DNA of 64,000 bases, from assembly GCA_963924555.1 (NCBI GenBank), contig OZ004587.1, positions 8,014,075-8,078,074 of the forward strand, written 5' to 3'. A program made the translations under genes and the position numbers. The notes beneath the pieces are model-generated. The model ran no database searches. It worked only from the letters and a program-made list of their open reading frames with translations, and was not told the origin of the DNA. This DNA comes from Crambe crambe (Eukaryota; Porifera; Demospongiae; Poecilosclerida; Crambeidae). The first letter of the stretch is position 1. Each line of letters opens with the position of its first letter. This document shows, one piece after another, positions 24,405 through 36,700 of this stretch.

Positions 24405-26674
24405 TTATGTGCTGTAAAAAGAATGCATAATTTTTACAGAGTGGAAGAAGCTAAAAACACTGAGAAGAAGAATGAGATGAGTGCGTCCCTCTCTTAATGA
24501 ATGGCCTCTGCTCACTGTGGTGACTTGCTGGGTTTGCAAGATGGTGCCAGTGGTGGTGGAGGTGGGTGTTGTCTCTTTGGTTGTGGAAATGGGCGTGGTT
24601 TCCTCAGTGGTGGAAATGGGCATGGTCTCCTCAGTGGTGGGAATGGGTGTGGTTTCTTCAGTGGTGGGAGAGACGGTCGTTTCTTCAGTGGTGGGAATGG
24701 GTGTGGTTTCTTCAGTTGTGGAAATAGGTGTGGTTTCTTCAACAGTTGTTACTACTGTTGTTGGTATAAATGTACCTGGATAGTATTGATGTGTTTTATA
24801 AGCTACAATGATATGGACTTGTATTTAGTAAGTATGTACTTATTATAGGCCAGCAATAGTGGGGGGACTGACTGATACCCTATTCTACCACCTCTCTGAA
24901 CGTGTGGCACTTCATCTTCCATATGCTCAGGAAACACATTACTCACAAAGGACACCACCTTACGATCATTAAAAACATAGTAACACACATCTCCCACTCT
25001 CTCTACAACATAGCTTCATATACAGTGGACCTCTGAAAAAGGACCCTCCAAGAAGAGGACATGATAGAAATAACTTCTCTACAAGGGACAACCTTCAAAG
25101 TCCCATTCCCATACCTCCAGAGGGAGTACAAGGACAAAGTGGCTGTCCCATAAAAAACCATGAATATTAACAAAAGCATGTCAAGTTCAGATACAGTTCC
25201 ACAATACCCTGGTGTGTCCTTTATTCAGAGGTTTGAGTTGAAGTTTACTGTAGTAACAAAGTCTTACTCAATATTATAACGGCTGATATTTCAGTTCCAG
25301 TTCCTGACATTGGTACACGACAGCTATAGGCACCAGTCGGCATAATGGCATTATCTTTCCGATTCAATCGAACTTGTTGAGTGTACCCAGTCCTTGCAAA
25401 GGCATTCTCTGGTTCATCACGTCTCCGAGGGACCATGGAACCATCAGGAAAGAACCACTCCCCCACATTCCCCCCATCACTCCCCCTGCAGCACCGCTGG
25501 TTGACATTGGTAGTCACACACAACAGAGCAGAGCCTTCATCAGATGTCTCTATAAAATTGCTCACTCCAATGCCACTGATGAGCACAGTCTCCCCAGGTA
25601 GATAGAGAGTATCATTCAGGCGGAAATACAAACCAGTGGGAGGAGGAGCTATTGCAGGAAAATGAACAAACAAACAAACAAACAAACAAATAAACAAACA
25701 AACAAACAAACAAACAATCATTGAATAATGTATAGCAGGAAAATTTTGCAAAAAAAATTAATTCGATATATGGTAGCTTCATTGATGATTTGTGGGAGTT
25801 TTGTTTCCATAGTGATAGTTCCTTTCATGCAATAGGTATGTAGCAGTGCAAGACGTATTATTCCCATGAAATGGATCCATTTGAAATCATTAGTAGCTAT
25901 AACCAATATTCATGATTTTGACAAACCACTTAAAAGTATGTTGGCTGTGTTCCAAAAATGACCACTATCATAATATTATCATTACCTGTTGCACATGAGT
26001 TCCGGAATTTCAATCAGTCACATGTGCAAGTAATGAATGACTTCGAATGTGGTTTTAACACTACTCTTCTGCATGTAGCTAACATTTTTTGCCTGAAATA
26101 TTAATTGTATTGGCCAATTTACTAGTTAGAAATGTATACAGTGGAAAACTGCCGATAAAGGACACTCCAATTGAGGACAAACCTCAACAGAGGACAATCC
26201 AAAAGTACAAAGTAACCTCCAAAAGAGGACTATCTTTCTACAAAAGATGAAAGGCTGGGTCCCAAGTGTGTCCATTATTTGGAGGTTTATGGTGCACTGG
26301 AACATCTGACCAAGACTTTACTCGTGATTCAGAAATTGCATAGCATAATTATCTTTCAAATAATACTGGTTATACTAGTTATAATACTGGTTATACTAGT
26401 TATAATACTGGTTATACTAGTTATAATACTTGGTTATACTAGTTTCATTAATCACTCTGATAGAATGATAACTATTTGTCCACTTGCTTGGTTTAATGTG
26501 GTTAGTAGATGGGACTGGCTGACCTACCCCTTTCACGAGAGCCTGGGGCTATAACCAGACTAATGTATACGTAGCTAGGGAACATATCACATAAGTCTAC
26601 TTACTCTGTGTCCAAACTCTTCTGAGTAGTAAAGAAAGGCTCACTAGTAGTAGTGTTGTGCTGACGTAATTCAT
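24405..26674 (-). CDS. Ig-like/mucin surface protein (gene 4)
   Basis: Three exons, 26605-26674, 25268-25648 and 24405-24775, total 822 nt, 273 aa. Exon 1 is a signal peptide (MNYVSTTLLLVSLSLLLRRV). Exon 2 is an Ig-like domain with LLCVTTNVN, GEWFFPDGS and AYSCRVP, clearly paralogous to the two Ig exons of gene 5. Exon 3 is a Thr/Pro stalk of TTEETTPI repeats ending in a hydrophobic patch (LILLLSVFSFF) and a short tail before the stop. Unlike gene 5, no separate GLSxGxIAGI membrane exon was found. Anchoring could be through the weak C-terminal hydrophobic stretch or lipid, or an unrecognised downstream exon may replace the end (a donor-like GTGAGC lies at 24510-24515). Role unknown; likely surface recognition or adhesion. 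Confidence 0.7.
26364..26440. repeat. 21-bp tandem repeat
   Basis: About four copies of TACTGGTTATACTAGTTATAA lie in the first intron of gene 4's 5' flank region, inside the intron between 25648 and 26605. Confidence 0.8.
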
Positions 26675-27162
26675 CTTTGAATTGAACAGAGTAGAAGAGT
26701 TATAATAATTAATTCAGCTACTTTCTAATGATTTATTATACATGAAGTAGCTACTTACCTTAAAAGTCGATCATCAAAACGTTATAAATATATAGCAGAG
26801 TCCTAGTAAGATGTCCAAGTAGCTACTTGAATGCCTCGGATATTTTATCAGTTTCTAAGCTTCTAGCACTGTAATTATAGAAATTAATGCCCAGCTCTAT
26901 GTAGTCATAACAACCATGCCTCACCGCCTGATAGAAATGCTTCAACTAGCTAGCTATAGCTTATCTGCATATAATATACTGGAAGAGAGCTACATGGTTT
27001 TGTGTATATATTCCCCCAAGCTCTGTAAACAAAATGCATGCTTCCATAGTTACTTAGCTTCCAATTGTTGACTCCTACATGCGTCAGTTAAAGGACCATT
27101 ATAAAAACAGGAATGAAATGCTGTATTCCCATTGGATAAGTGGGAAGGTATGGGGAAGTTAT

Positions 27163-27362
27163 NNNNNNNNNNNNNNNNNNNNNNNNNNNNNNNNNNNNNN
27201 NNNNNNNNNNNNNNNNNNNNNNNNNNNNNNNNNNNNNNNNNNNNNNNNNNNNNNNNNNNNNNNNNNNNNNNNNNNNNNNNNNNNNNNNNNNNNNNNNNNN
27301 NNNNNNNNNNNNNNNNNNNNNNNNNNNNNNNNNNNNNNNNNNNNNNNNNNNNNNNNNNNNNN
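27163..27362. other. Assembly gap (200 N)
   Basis: Exactly 200 N, probably a scaffold gap of nominal size. Open frames drawn across it are meaningless. Confidence 0.98.
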
Positions 27363-27506
27363 AAAGAGAGAGATCAGACAAATGTCCAAGAGGGGGAGGA
27401 GGTTTGGTGGGAGATTTTGTGAACTTGCTAAGCTAGTTTGTCAGCTTGGATCTCCTTTGGAATGAAGTTTCCAACTGTACCATGTGGTACCAAATTAAGG
27501 TAGCTA

Positions 27507-27659
27507 CCACATGCCTCATAATCACAACCCTGCATGATAATTCTCATGCCCAATGTTCAGTCTGATTGGTACACATCAAAAGAATCAGAATCTCTCATGG
27601 CAGCCTATGTGGCTACTATGATGCTGGGACATTAGGCACTGTGATTATGAGGCATGTGG
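27507..27659. mobile_element. Fold-back element with 20-bp perfect inverted ends
   Basis: Ends CCACATGCCTCATAATCACA and its exact reverse complement (27640-27659) bracket about 110 bp without coding capacity. Confidence 0.65.
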
Positions 27660-27902
27660 CAATGGACTGATATGTCAGTATCTACATCGAAATCTTCAGA
27701 ATCTCTCACACTAGCTACCATATGATGCTGGAACATTAACTATCATGTCATGGCTGATAGTCAAGTTCATGCCTAATAACCCCTATCTCAACACGTCCTG
27801 AATAATTATTACTCTTGTGTATTCCATACAGCATGGTAAGAATTCAAATTTTGAATTTTGAATTATGTACTGTTAGCTCAATTGCTTGCCATGTCACTAT
27901 CA

Positions 27903-30900
27903 CTATAGCAAAGTTTTGCTTTTCAATAATTGGTGTAATTCTTCCATGTCAAACATGCACTCTCTCCTTTCGTCAACTCCTCCTCCTCCTCCTCCGTCTT
28001 CTTCTCCTTCTTCTGTCTTCTCCTCCTCCTCCTCTTCTTCTGTCTTCTTTTCCTCCTCTTCCTCAGAGAATATCTGCATGTTCACTTGTTCTGATCTGCT
28101 AACGTAGACATTTTCTGTCACTTCTCCTCCATGTGGTACATAGACACTCTTATCTCTCCTGGAGGATAGAAAATGAACTAGTTCACAAGGGTTAGGAAGA
28201 CCACTCCCCTTGACCATCCTAAAGCCTCAATCATAGAGTTTTTGCTTACCAGTAAATTGCAATCACAATCACAATCACAAGAATTGTTATAAGAACAGCT
28301 CCAACAATAGCAGCTATGATAATTCCTGCAATGGAACCATCAGATAGGCCTAGAGTCACTGAAGGTGGCACTGTCGTTTCTTCAATGGTGGGTAAGGCAG
28401 TGGTAGGTATTTCTTCAGTGGTTGGTAAGGCTGTTTCTTCAGTGGTGTGTAAGGCTGTTTCTTCAGTGGTGGGTAAGGCTGTTGTTTCTTCAGTAGTGGG
28501 TAAGGCTGTTGTTTCTTCAGTAGTGGGTAAGGCTGTTGTTTCTTCAGTGGTGGGTAAGGCTGTCGTTTCTTCAGTGATGGCTTCTTCAGTGGTGGGTAAG
28601 GCTGTTATTTCTTCAGTGATGGGTGAAACTGTCGCTTCTTCAGTGGTGGGTAAGGCTGTCGTTTCTTCAGTGGTGGGTGAGGCTGTCGTTTCTTCAGTGA
28701 TCGGTGAGGCTGTTATTTCTTCAGTGGTGGGTAAGGCTGTCGTTTCTTTAGTGGTGGGTAAGGCTGTCGTTTCTTCAGTGGTGGCTTCTTCAGTGGTGGG
28801 TAAGGCTGTCGTTTCTTCAGTGATGGCTCCTTCAGTGGTGGGTAAGGCTGTCGTTTCTTCAGTAATGGGTGAGGCTGTCGCTTCTTCAGTGGTGGGTAAG
28901 GCTGTCGTTTCTTCAGTGGTGGGTGAGGCTGTCGTTTCTTCAGTGATCGGTGAGGCTGTTGTGGTGGGTAAGGGTGTCGTTTCTTCAGTGGTGGCTTCTT
29001 CAGTGGTGGGTAAGGCTGTCATTTCTTCAGTAGTGGGTAAGGCTGTCGTTTCTTCAGTGGTGGGTAAGGCTGTCGTTTCTTCAGTGATGGGTGAGGCTGT
29101 CACTTTTTCAGTGGTGGGTAAGGCTGTTTCTTCAGTGGTGGGTAAAGCTGTCGTTTCTTCAGTGGTGGGTAAGGCTGTCGCTTCTTCAGTGGTGGGTAAG
29201 GCTGTCATTTCTTCCGTGGTGGATGTTTCTTCAGTGGTGGGTAAGACTGTTGTTTCTTCAGTGGTGGGTAAGGCTGTCATTTTTTCTGTGGTGGGTAAGG
29301 CTGTTATTTCTTCAGTGGTGTGTAAGGCTGTTGTTTCTTCAGTGGTGGGTAAGGCTGTCGTTTCTTCAGTGGTGAGTAAGGCTGTTGCTTCTTCAGTGGT
29401 GGGTGAAGCTGTCGTTTCTTCAGTGGTGGGTGAGGCTGTCATTTCTTCAGTGGTGGGTAAGGCTGTCATTTCTTCAGTGGTGGGTGAGGCTGTCGTTTCT
29501 TCAGTGGTGGGTGAGGCTGTCATTTCTTCAGTGGTGGGTGAGGCTGTCATTTCTTCAGTGATTGGTGAGGCTGTCACTTCTTCAGTGGTGGGTAAGGCTG
29601 TTTCTTCAGTAGTGGGTAAGGCTGTCGTTTCTTCAGTGATTGGTGAGGCTGTCACTTCTTCAGTGGTGGGTAAGGCTGTTGTTTCTTCAGTGGTGGGTAA
29701 GGCTGTTGTTTCTTCAGTGGTGGGTAAGGCTGTTGTTTCTTCAGTGATGGCTTCTTCAGTGGTGGGTAAGGCTGTCCTTTCTTCAGTGGTGGGTAAGGCT
29801 GTCCTTTCTTCAGTGGTGGGTAAGGCTGTCATTTCTTCAGTGGTGGGTAAGGCTGTCGTTTCTTCAGTGATTGGTGAGGCTGTCGTTTCTTCAGTGATTG
29901 GTGAGGCTGTCACTTCTTCAGTGGTGGGTAAGGCTGTTGTTTCTTCAGTAGTGGGTAAGGCTGTCGTTTCTTCAGTGATTGGTGAGGCTGTCACTTCTTC
30001 AGTTGTGGGTAAGGCTGTCGTTTCTTCAGTGATTGGTGAGGCTGTCACTTCTTCAGTTGTGGGTAAGGCTGTTTCTTCAGTAGTGGGTAAGGCTATTATT
30101 TCTTCAGTGGTGGGTAAGGCTGTTGTTCCTTCAGTGGTGGGTAAGGCTGTCGTTTCTTCAGTGATGGCTTCTTCAGTGGTGGGTAAGGCTGTTGTTTCTT
30201 CAGTGATGGGTGAGGCTGCCGTTTCTTCATTGGTGGATAAGGCTGTCATTTCTTCAGTGGTAGGTAAGGCTGTCGTTTCTTCAGTGGTTATTTCTTCAGT
30301 GGTGGGTAAGGCTGTCCTTTCTTCAGTGGTGGGTAAGGCTGTCCTTTCTTCAGTGGTGGGTAAGGCTGTCCTTTCTTCAGTGGTGGGTAAGGCTGTCCTT
30401 TCTTCAGTGGTGGGTAAGGCTGTCCTTTCTTCAGTGGTGGGTAAGGCTGTCCTTTCTTCAGTGGTGGGTAAGGCTGTCATTTCTTCAGTGGTGGGTAAGG
30501 CTGTCGTTTCTTCAGTGATTGGTGAGGCTGTCGTTTCTTCAGTGATTGGTGAGGCTGTCACTTCTTCAGTGGTGGGTAAGGCTGTTGTTTCTTCAGTAGT
30601 GGGTAAGGCTGTCGTTTCTTCAGTGATTGGTGAGGCTGTCACTTCTTCAGTTGTGGGTAAGGCTGTCGTTTCTTCAGTGATTGGTGAGGCTGTCACTTCT
30701 TCAGTTGTGGGTAAGGCTGTTTCTTCAGTTGTGGGTAAGGCTATTATTTCTTCAGTGGTGGGTAAGGCTGTTGTTCCTTCAGTGGTGGGTAAGGCTGTCG
30801 TTTCTTCAGTGATGGCTTCTTCAGTGGTGGGTAAGGCTGTTGTTTCTTCAGTGATGGGTGAGGCTGCCGTTTCTTCATTGGTGGATAAGGCTGTCATTTC

Positions 30901-32816
30901 TTCAGTGGTAGGTAAGGCTGTCGTTTCTTCAGTGGTTATTTCTTCAGTGGTGGGTAAGGCTGTCCTTTCTTCAGTGGTGGGTAAGGCTGTCCTTTCTTCA
31001 GTGGTGGGTAAGGCTGTCCTTTCTTTAGTGGTGGGTAAGGCTGTCCTTTCTTCAGTGGTGGGTAAGGCTGTCCTTTCTTCAGTGGTGGGTAAGGCTGTCC
31101 TTTCTTCAGTGGTGGGTAAGGCTGTCATTTCTTCGGTGGTGGGTAAGGCTGTCATTTCTTCGGTGGTGGGTAAGGCTGTCATTTCTTCGGTGGTGAGTAA
31201 GGCTGTCATTTCTTCGGTGGTGGGTAAGGCTGTCATTTCTTCGGTGGTGGGTAAGGCTGTCATTTCTTCGGTGGTGGGTAAGGCTGTCATTTCTTCAGTG
31301 GTAGGTAAGGCTGTCGTTTCTTCAGTGGTTGTTTCTTCAGTGGTGGGTAAGGCTGTCGTTTCTTCAGTGATGGCTTCTTCAGTGGTGGGTAAGGCTGTCG
31401 TTTCTTCAGTGGTAGGTAAGGCTGTCGTTTCTTCAGTGGTTGTTTCTTCAGTGGTGGGTAAGGCTGTCGTTTCTTCAGTGGTTGTTTCTTCAGTGGTGGG
31501 TAAGGCTGTCATTTCTTCAGTGATGGCTTCTTCAGTGGTGGGTAAGGCTGTCGTTTCTTCATTGGTGGGTAAGGCTGTCGTTTCTTCATTGGTGGGTAAG
31601 GCTGTCGTTTCTTCATTGGTGGGTAAGGCTGTCGTTTCTTCATTGGTGGGTAAGGCTGTCGTTTCTTCATTGGTGGGTAAGGCTGTCGTTTCTTCAGTGG
31701 TGGGTAAGGCTGTTGTTCCTTCAGTGGTGGGTAAGGCAGTGGTAGGTAGGGGTGTCATTTCTTTAGTGGTGGGTAGGACCGCATCTAATCATTTTCATAA
31801 TTATGAAGATGTGCAATAGCCTAAGGGTATGAGTAGCTAGCTAAACTGCTTCACTCACTTATTATGATAGTGGCTGTATGATTGATTGTATTCCCTTCGT
31901 TAGGCACCACACAAGTGTAGGCTCCAAGTGGCACCATTGCATTATTTCTGCGATTCAACCGAGCCTGTTGCATAAACCCAGATCTAGTGAAATTTCTGTG
32001 CTCGTTGCCACTATTCCGAGGGACTATGGTACCATCGGGGAAGAACCACTCCCCCACATTCCCTCCATCGCTCGTCCTACAGCACTTAGAGTTGACATTG
32101 GTTGTCACACAAACGAGGGAAAGTCCAGCATCAAAAACATCAACAAACGCTCCAATATCAGTGATGAGTACAGTCTCCCCCGGTAGATACATAACACCAT
32201 CCAGCAGGAAGAATAGTCCAGTATTAACACCTGTCAAAGAAAACAATCAGCTTCTATGCACTTAATAAGGCTAAAGAATTTGGAAGAGCTATAGGTGTTT
32301 CTTTTCTTGCTCACTTATTATGATAGAGGCTGTGTGATTGATTGTATTCCCTTCATTAGGCACCACACAGGTGTAGGCTCCAAGTGGCACCATTGCATTA
32401 TTTCTGCGGTTCAACCGAGCCTGTTGCGTGAAGCCAGATCTAGTGAAGTTTCTGTGTTCATTGCCGCTGTTCCGAGGGACTATTGTACCATTTGGGAAAA
32501 ACCACTCCCCCACATTCCCTCCATTGCTCGTCCTACAGCACTTAGAGTTGACATTGGTTGTCACACAAACGAGGGAAAATCCAGCATTGGAAACATCAAC
32601 AAACGCTCCAATATCAGTGATGAGTACAGTCTCTCCAGGCTGATACACAGTACCATCCAATAAGAAGAACAGACCAGAACTTGGAGCTGAAGCATCTGTA
32701 TTAATAATTGTTTCCAGGGTAGCTAAGTGTCTATAGTCACAGTGACTCTGCTTACCACTGATCCACATTTTCTGGAATGATAGAATGAAGACGAAGAATA
32801 ATGATGCAGAATTCAT
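27903..32816 (-). CDS. Membrane mucin with two Ig-like domains (gene 5)
   Basis: Five exons, 32756-32816, 32315-32695, 31859-32230, 28250-31784 and 27903-28158, total 4,605 nt, 1,534 aa. Order: signal peptide 1-20; Ig-like domains at about 21-147 and 148-271 (each with CVTTNVN, GEWFFP and AYTCVVP, closely similar to each other); a stalk of about 1,140 residues made of nine-residue units of the form EETTALPTT; a membrane span near 1422-1449 (DGSIAGIIIAAIVGAVLITI); and a tail with GGEVTENVYV and a Glu-rich run, ending LLKSKTLL. The stalk and span share one 3.5-kb exon. Dense Thr implies heavy O-glycosylation. Gene 4 is a shorter paralogue, and the span and tail match gene 6. Likely a surface barrier or recognition mucin. 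Confidence 0.87.
28380..31784 (-). repeat. 27-bp coding minisatellite of the gene 5 stalk
   Basis: Roughly 120 units of 27 bp in one exon, with shorter 24-bp and 15-bp variants. A higher-order 648-bp block (24 units) is duplicated: GGTTATTT occurs at 30286 and 30934, and GGCTATTATTT at 30091 and 30739. The opposite strand is also open throughout because the unit length is a multiple of three. Confidence 0.93.
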
Positions 32817-33759
32817 ATTAGCAAGAGTGTCTAATAGCTGGCTATTTAACACTGAAAAGCTACGTAGATATTTTTCAGCTTATCAATGTTAAATTATCAC
32901 CATATACAGTTTTCTTTAGATTCCACATGCACAATCTAACAGTAAGCACTGACTAGCTATTTATAAGCAGCAGACTCCCAACAAGCATGCCCTGCACGCA
33001 CCTAGCTACTCAAATGGTTATATATAGCTAGCTAATATTCTGTATAGATGTCCTTTCCACTTGTATACTAATATGATAAGAGTGCAGGCATCAGAGTTAT
33101 TTCTATAGGCTAATAAGAGTTGTCATAGTTCTTCTCCCCCCAATCCTGTGGGAATAGAAGCAGTAATACTTGTGGGGGAGGAAATATTCCTAGGAAAGTT
33201 GGCACTTTTTATGTAGACATTGATTGATGGAAGTCAACTGTGTCTTTCTCTCTTGCCACCGGCATATATTGTGTTGATTTAGCTGCTGGATAGCTACTTG
33301 CTCTTTAGATCTAACCGGGTCAAGTTGTTTCAATTGGTGCTTAATTTATCTCAAGTCATGCATACAACCACAGGTAGATTCTTGAATTCTGGAACCATTA
33401 CTTATCTTGAAGAGACATAACCTTGCTCATTGGTCGTAAAGTATACTATAAAAGCTTTATCTATGCTGTAAGGTAAATTATTCTGCTTGTGCAAAGATAT
33501 CATGTACATGCACATGCAGCCATGCACGGTTGTGTACTAGTTACTATTAAATCTTCTTGTAAAATTTTTTATAAATCAAACAGAATAATCATTGAAGGAT
33601 ACTATTATAATCTCACACAATTATTGCATTGTCGTCAATAATTTTAAAAAAAATCTATCATTATGATAATAATCAGGTACAGTGCTACAACAAAAATATA
33701 TGATATAACATTATAATTAAGTTGCTTTAAAATTCAGCCTAGGTAGCATCGGGAGAGTT
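32817..33759. other. Spacer between genes 5 and 6
   Basis: About 0.9 kb, A+T-rich, no recognisable exon. It should hold the gene 5 promoter and the gene 6 3' UTR. Confidence 0.5.
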
Positions 33760-36700
33760 TCAAAGTGGTGTATCCTTATCAACATCATCATCTCCATCGT
33801 CGCTTATCAAGTTGATCTTAGCTTCTTCTTTCTCTACTTCAAAGCTCATCAGCTCTCCTTTGTCCTCCCTCCCTGTATCATTGCCATTATTGTCTCCTGA
33901 GTCCCCTGCTGGCATGTCAAAGACCAACTCGATACTCTGCATTGACCGCAGCTCGACCGTATCTTCTCCAGGCTTGCCAACGTAAATGTTCTCCGTCACT
34001 TCCCCTTCCTCTCCTCTTCCTCCTCCATGGATGGTGGAGAGTCTCTTTGTAGGGTCACGTCCGTATGTGTTTATCACAACTTTTCCTCTTCGAGATCTGG
34101 TGATGCTATAAAGAGTATGATAGTTAATTAGCTATATCATAGCAACAGACTAATACAGTGTATCAAGACCACCCTGTAAAAGAGACCTCCCTATAAAGTG
34201 TGTCCCAATAGCACCTATTCCAGCTACAGTGAAACTGTGAAGCCTGTCTAATCAGACTACCCCATAAAGAGACCTTCTCCCTATAAAGTGCGTCCCAATA
34301 GGACCTATTCAAGCTACAGTGAAGCCTGTCTAATCAGACCACAGACCTCCTCCCTATATTAAGGCCACTCTGCCGTGCCTATTCCAGCTACAGTGAATCA
34401 AACGACTCTGTAATGAGATTTCCTCTCCACTGAAATCACTCCACTGTGTTCCAATACCAACTATTTCATTCTCCCCACCTCCCAAGTGTTCTTTACAGAA
34501 CCATGTGTGCTTACCAGTAGTACACTATCACAAAGCACAGAATCAATATCAGGAGAGCTCCGACGACTGCAGCTACGACAATGCCTGCAATGGCACCAGT
34601 AGACAGGCCCGGGGTCTCTGAAGGTGGTGCTGTGGTGACCTCTGTGACTAAAGCCATGACGTTTATCATGAAGCTAGCCGCTGTATAAGCATCGTTATTA
34701 TTCTGCAAAGAGAAAAGAATGAAGATAAATGATTGTGTAATCCACTGGCACTAAAGTCTATATTTGTGCATTCACCTTGCACCTTGATCATTCACTATAA
34801 CTGTTTAACCAAAAATTTCTAGTTTAATGCATCAACAGAGAGCTAATTATCCACTCTCTCTGCTGGTGTTTGAAATTTAGTTTAGAATTGACAAGTTATA
34901 GCAGTTATAGTGAATGATCAAGGGGGAAGGTGAATGCAAATAGACTTTTAGCTGTAGCTAGCTAAGCTTATTCAGAACCCGTCAGTATAGACCATAGGTG
35001 TCAGCTTTGGCCAGACCAATAATTTTGGGCACTTCACATAGCAAAATCCCCCCTCAGATTATACAAAACGAAATCTAAAAGGGGGAAGGGGGTGTGCCCA
35101 TATGTTGAGATACAGCAATTAAATACCAACTAATTTTCTCACCACAACAGCATTCGTAAGTGCTTGTAGGTTGAGAACCATATTGCCTCCAGAGGTCTGA
35201 ACATACATATTAAAGTCGATGCCATTTCTAGCATTCTCTCTGATGTTAGTAAGAATGACATCATCAGCTTGGACTACAATATTCTGCCTCCTATTCATTT
35301 AAGCAAACAACATCATCAAACATCGTTGAAGTCCACTATCAGGGCTGCATTTATGATTCGATGGAGGTGGGCAAAGTAGCTGCTTCGGTATTTTGTTAGG
35401 AAGCAAAATCTCGAGGGGGAGCGAAAAAACACAAGGGGGGGAATGCTCCCCCCCTCCCAAATGCAGCCCTGACTATAACATACTACAGTATTAGTCTAAC
35501 ATACTTTCTTCTTGATCTGACCACTGGATTGCAGTCATTAGGGTTTGTTCTGCAGTATCCATTCACTCCCATAGCTGTGATGTTCCTGAACATACGTTGT
35601 TGCTCTTCATTAAACTATAAGAGTGTATTTTTGGTGGTTAAGTTTTCAGCACTCAGCTAGCTACCCATTGATACTAGCTAGCAGGGTTTCATCTAGGAAA
35701 AGGGGAAGCTCATGGAACGTGTGGCCATAAGGCTACGGTGGGCGGAGGGTGCAGGAGGGGGGTGCCTCCCACGCAGAGCGTGAAGCCAAAATGCTTAAAT
35801 TCTATTTAAAAGTTTTTGGATCCTAAAATACTAACTACTTACAAGTATTTTTTGTCCTAAAACTCTTTCTTTTGGCAATATCTTTGGGGGGAGCTGGGTC
35901 AGTTTGGGGGAAGTTGAGCTGTTTGGAGGGGAAGCTTCCCCTGCGCCCCCCTCCTTAGATCTAGCCAATAATACTTTTGAGGGGGATATTTCATGGTTAA
36001 TGTAAATGTATCAAAAGTGTGAACCATTAATTTTAATGTTCCCAAAACTACAAATCCCCACTCATCCCTCCTCCCCCCAATGTAAAATCATCCTCACTAT
36101 GGTAGTAAAATTATACCTCATTAGTGGTGGTCTCAGAGATTGTGATCACGACAGCATTCTGCATCTCGATTTGAGATAATGTGGGAGTGGGTATGGTTTC
36201 TTCAGGGGTGGGTGTGGTCTCTTCAGGGGTGGGTGTGGTCTCTTCAGGGGTGGGCATAGCTGTGGTAACAACTAAATTAAAAACAACAACAACTGAGTCA
36301 GCAGTAAATGAATAAGTTTTATCTTTCTCTAACCTATCTCTATACATTCTCCATTCATTAGTTCCGTGTTTCCTGGACAACGACAGGAGAAGTTGCCAGG
36401 GTTATTGATACACTCCATTGTCCTGTTACATATCATGTTGCTATTCAATGCAGCTTCAACACACTCATCAATATCTGTAAGAAATACAGATGAAATAATT
36501 AATATGGCATCATTGGCTCTTCTAGCTTGATCCACATACCTACACACTGTCTGCCATCTAGCCTGTAACCAGAGAAACAAGAACACGCAAAGGAACCATT
36601 TGAGTTGGTGCATATCTGTTCGCAGGGTCCAGGTGTGGAATTACATTCATTCAAGTCTGAATAGAAGTTTTTGATACATAAACAGATAACAGTGTTCTCC

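Larger units (their letters stand above)
26675..27902. other. Spacer between genes 4 and 5, including an assembly gap
   Basis: Contains 200 unknown bases (27163-27362) and a fold-back element (27507-27659). I see no coding exon outside these. Confidence 0.6.

Noticed and set aside
27079..27465. Open frames spanning the N run
   Set aside because: Produced by 200 unknown bases.
28316..31819. A 1,167-codon plus-strand open frame (VVGKAVVSS repeats)
   Set aside because: It is the antisense of the gene 5 stalk. A 27-bp repeat without stops is open on both strands; the minus frame has splice sites, signal peptide, Ig domains and membrane span.
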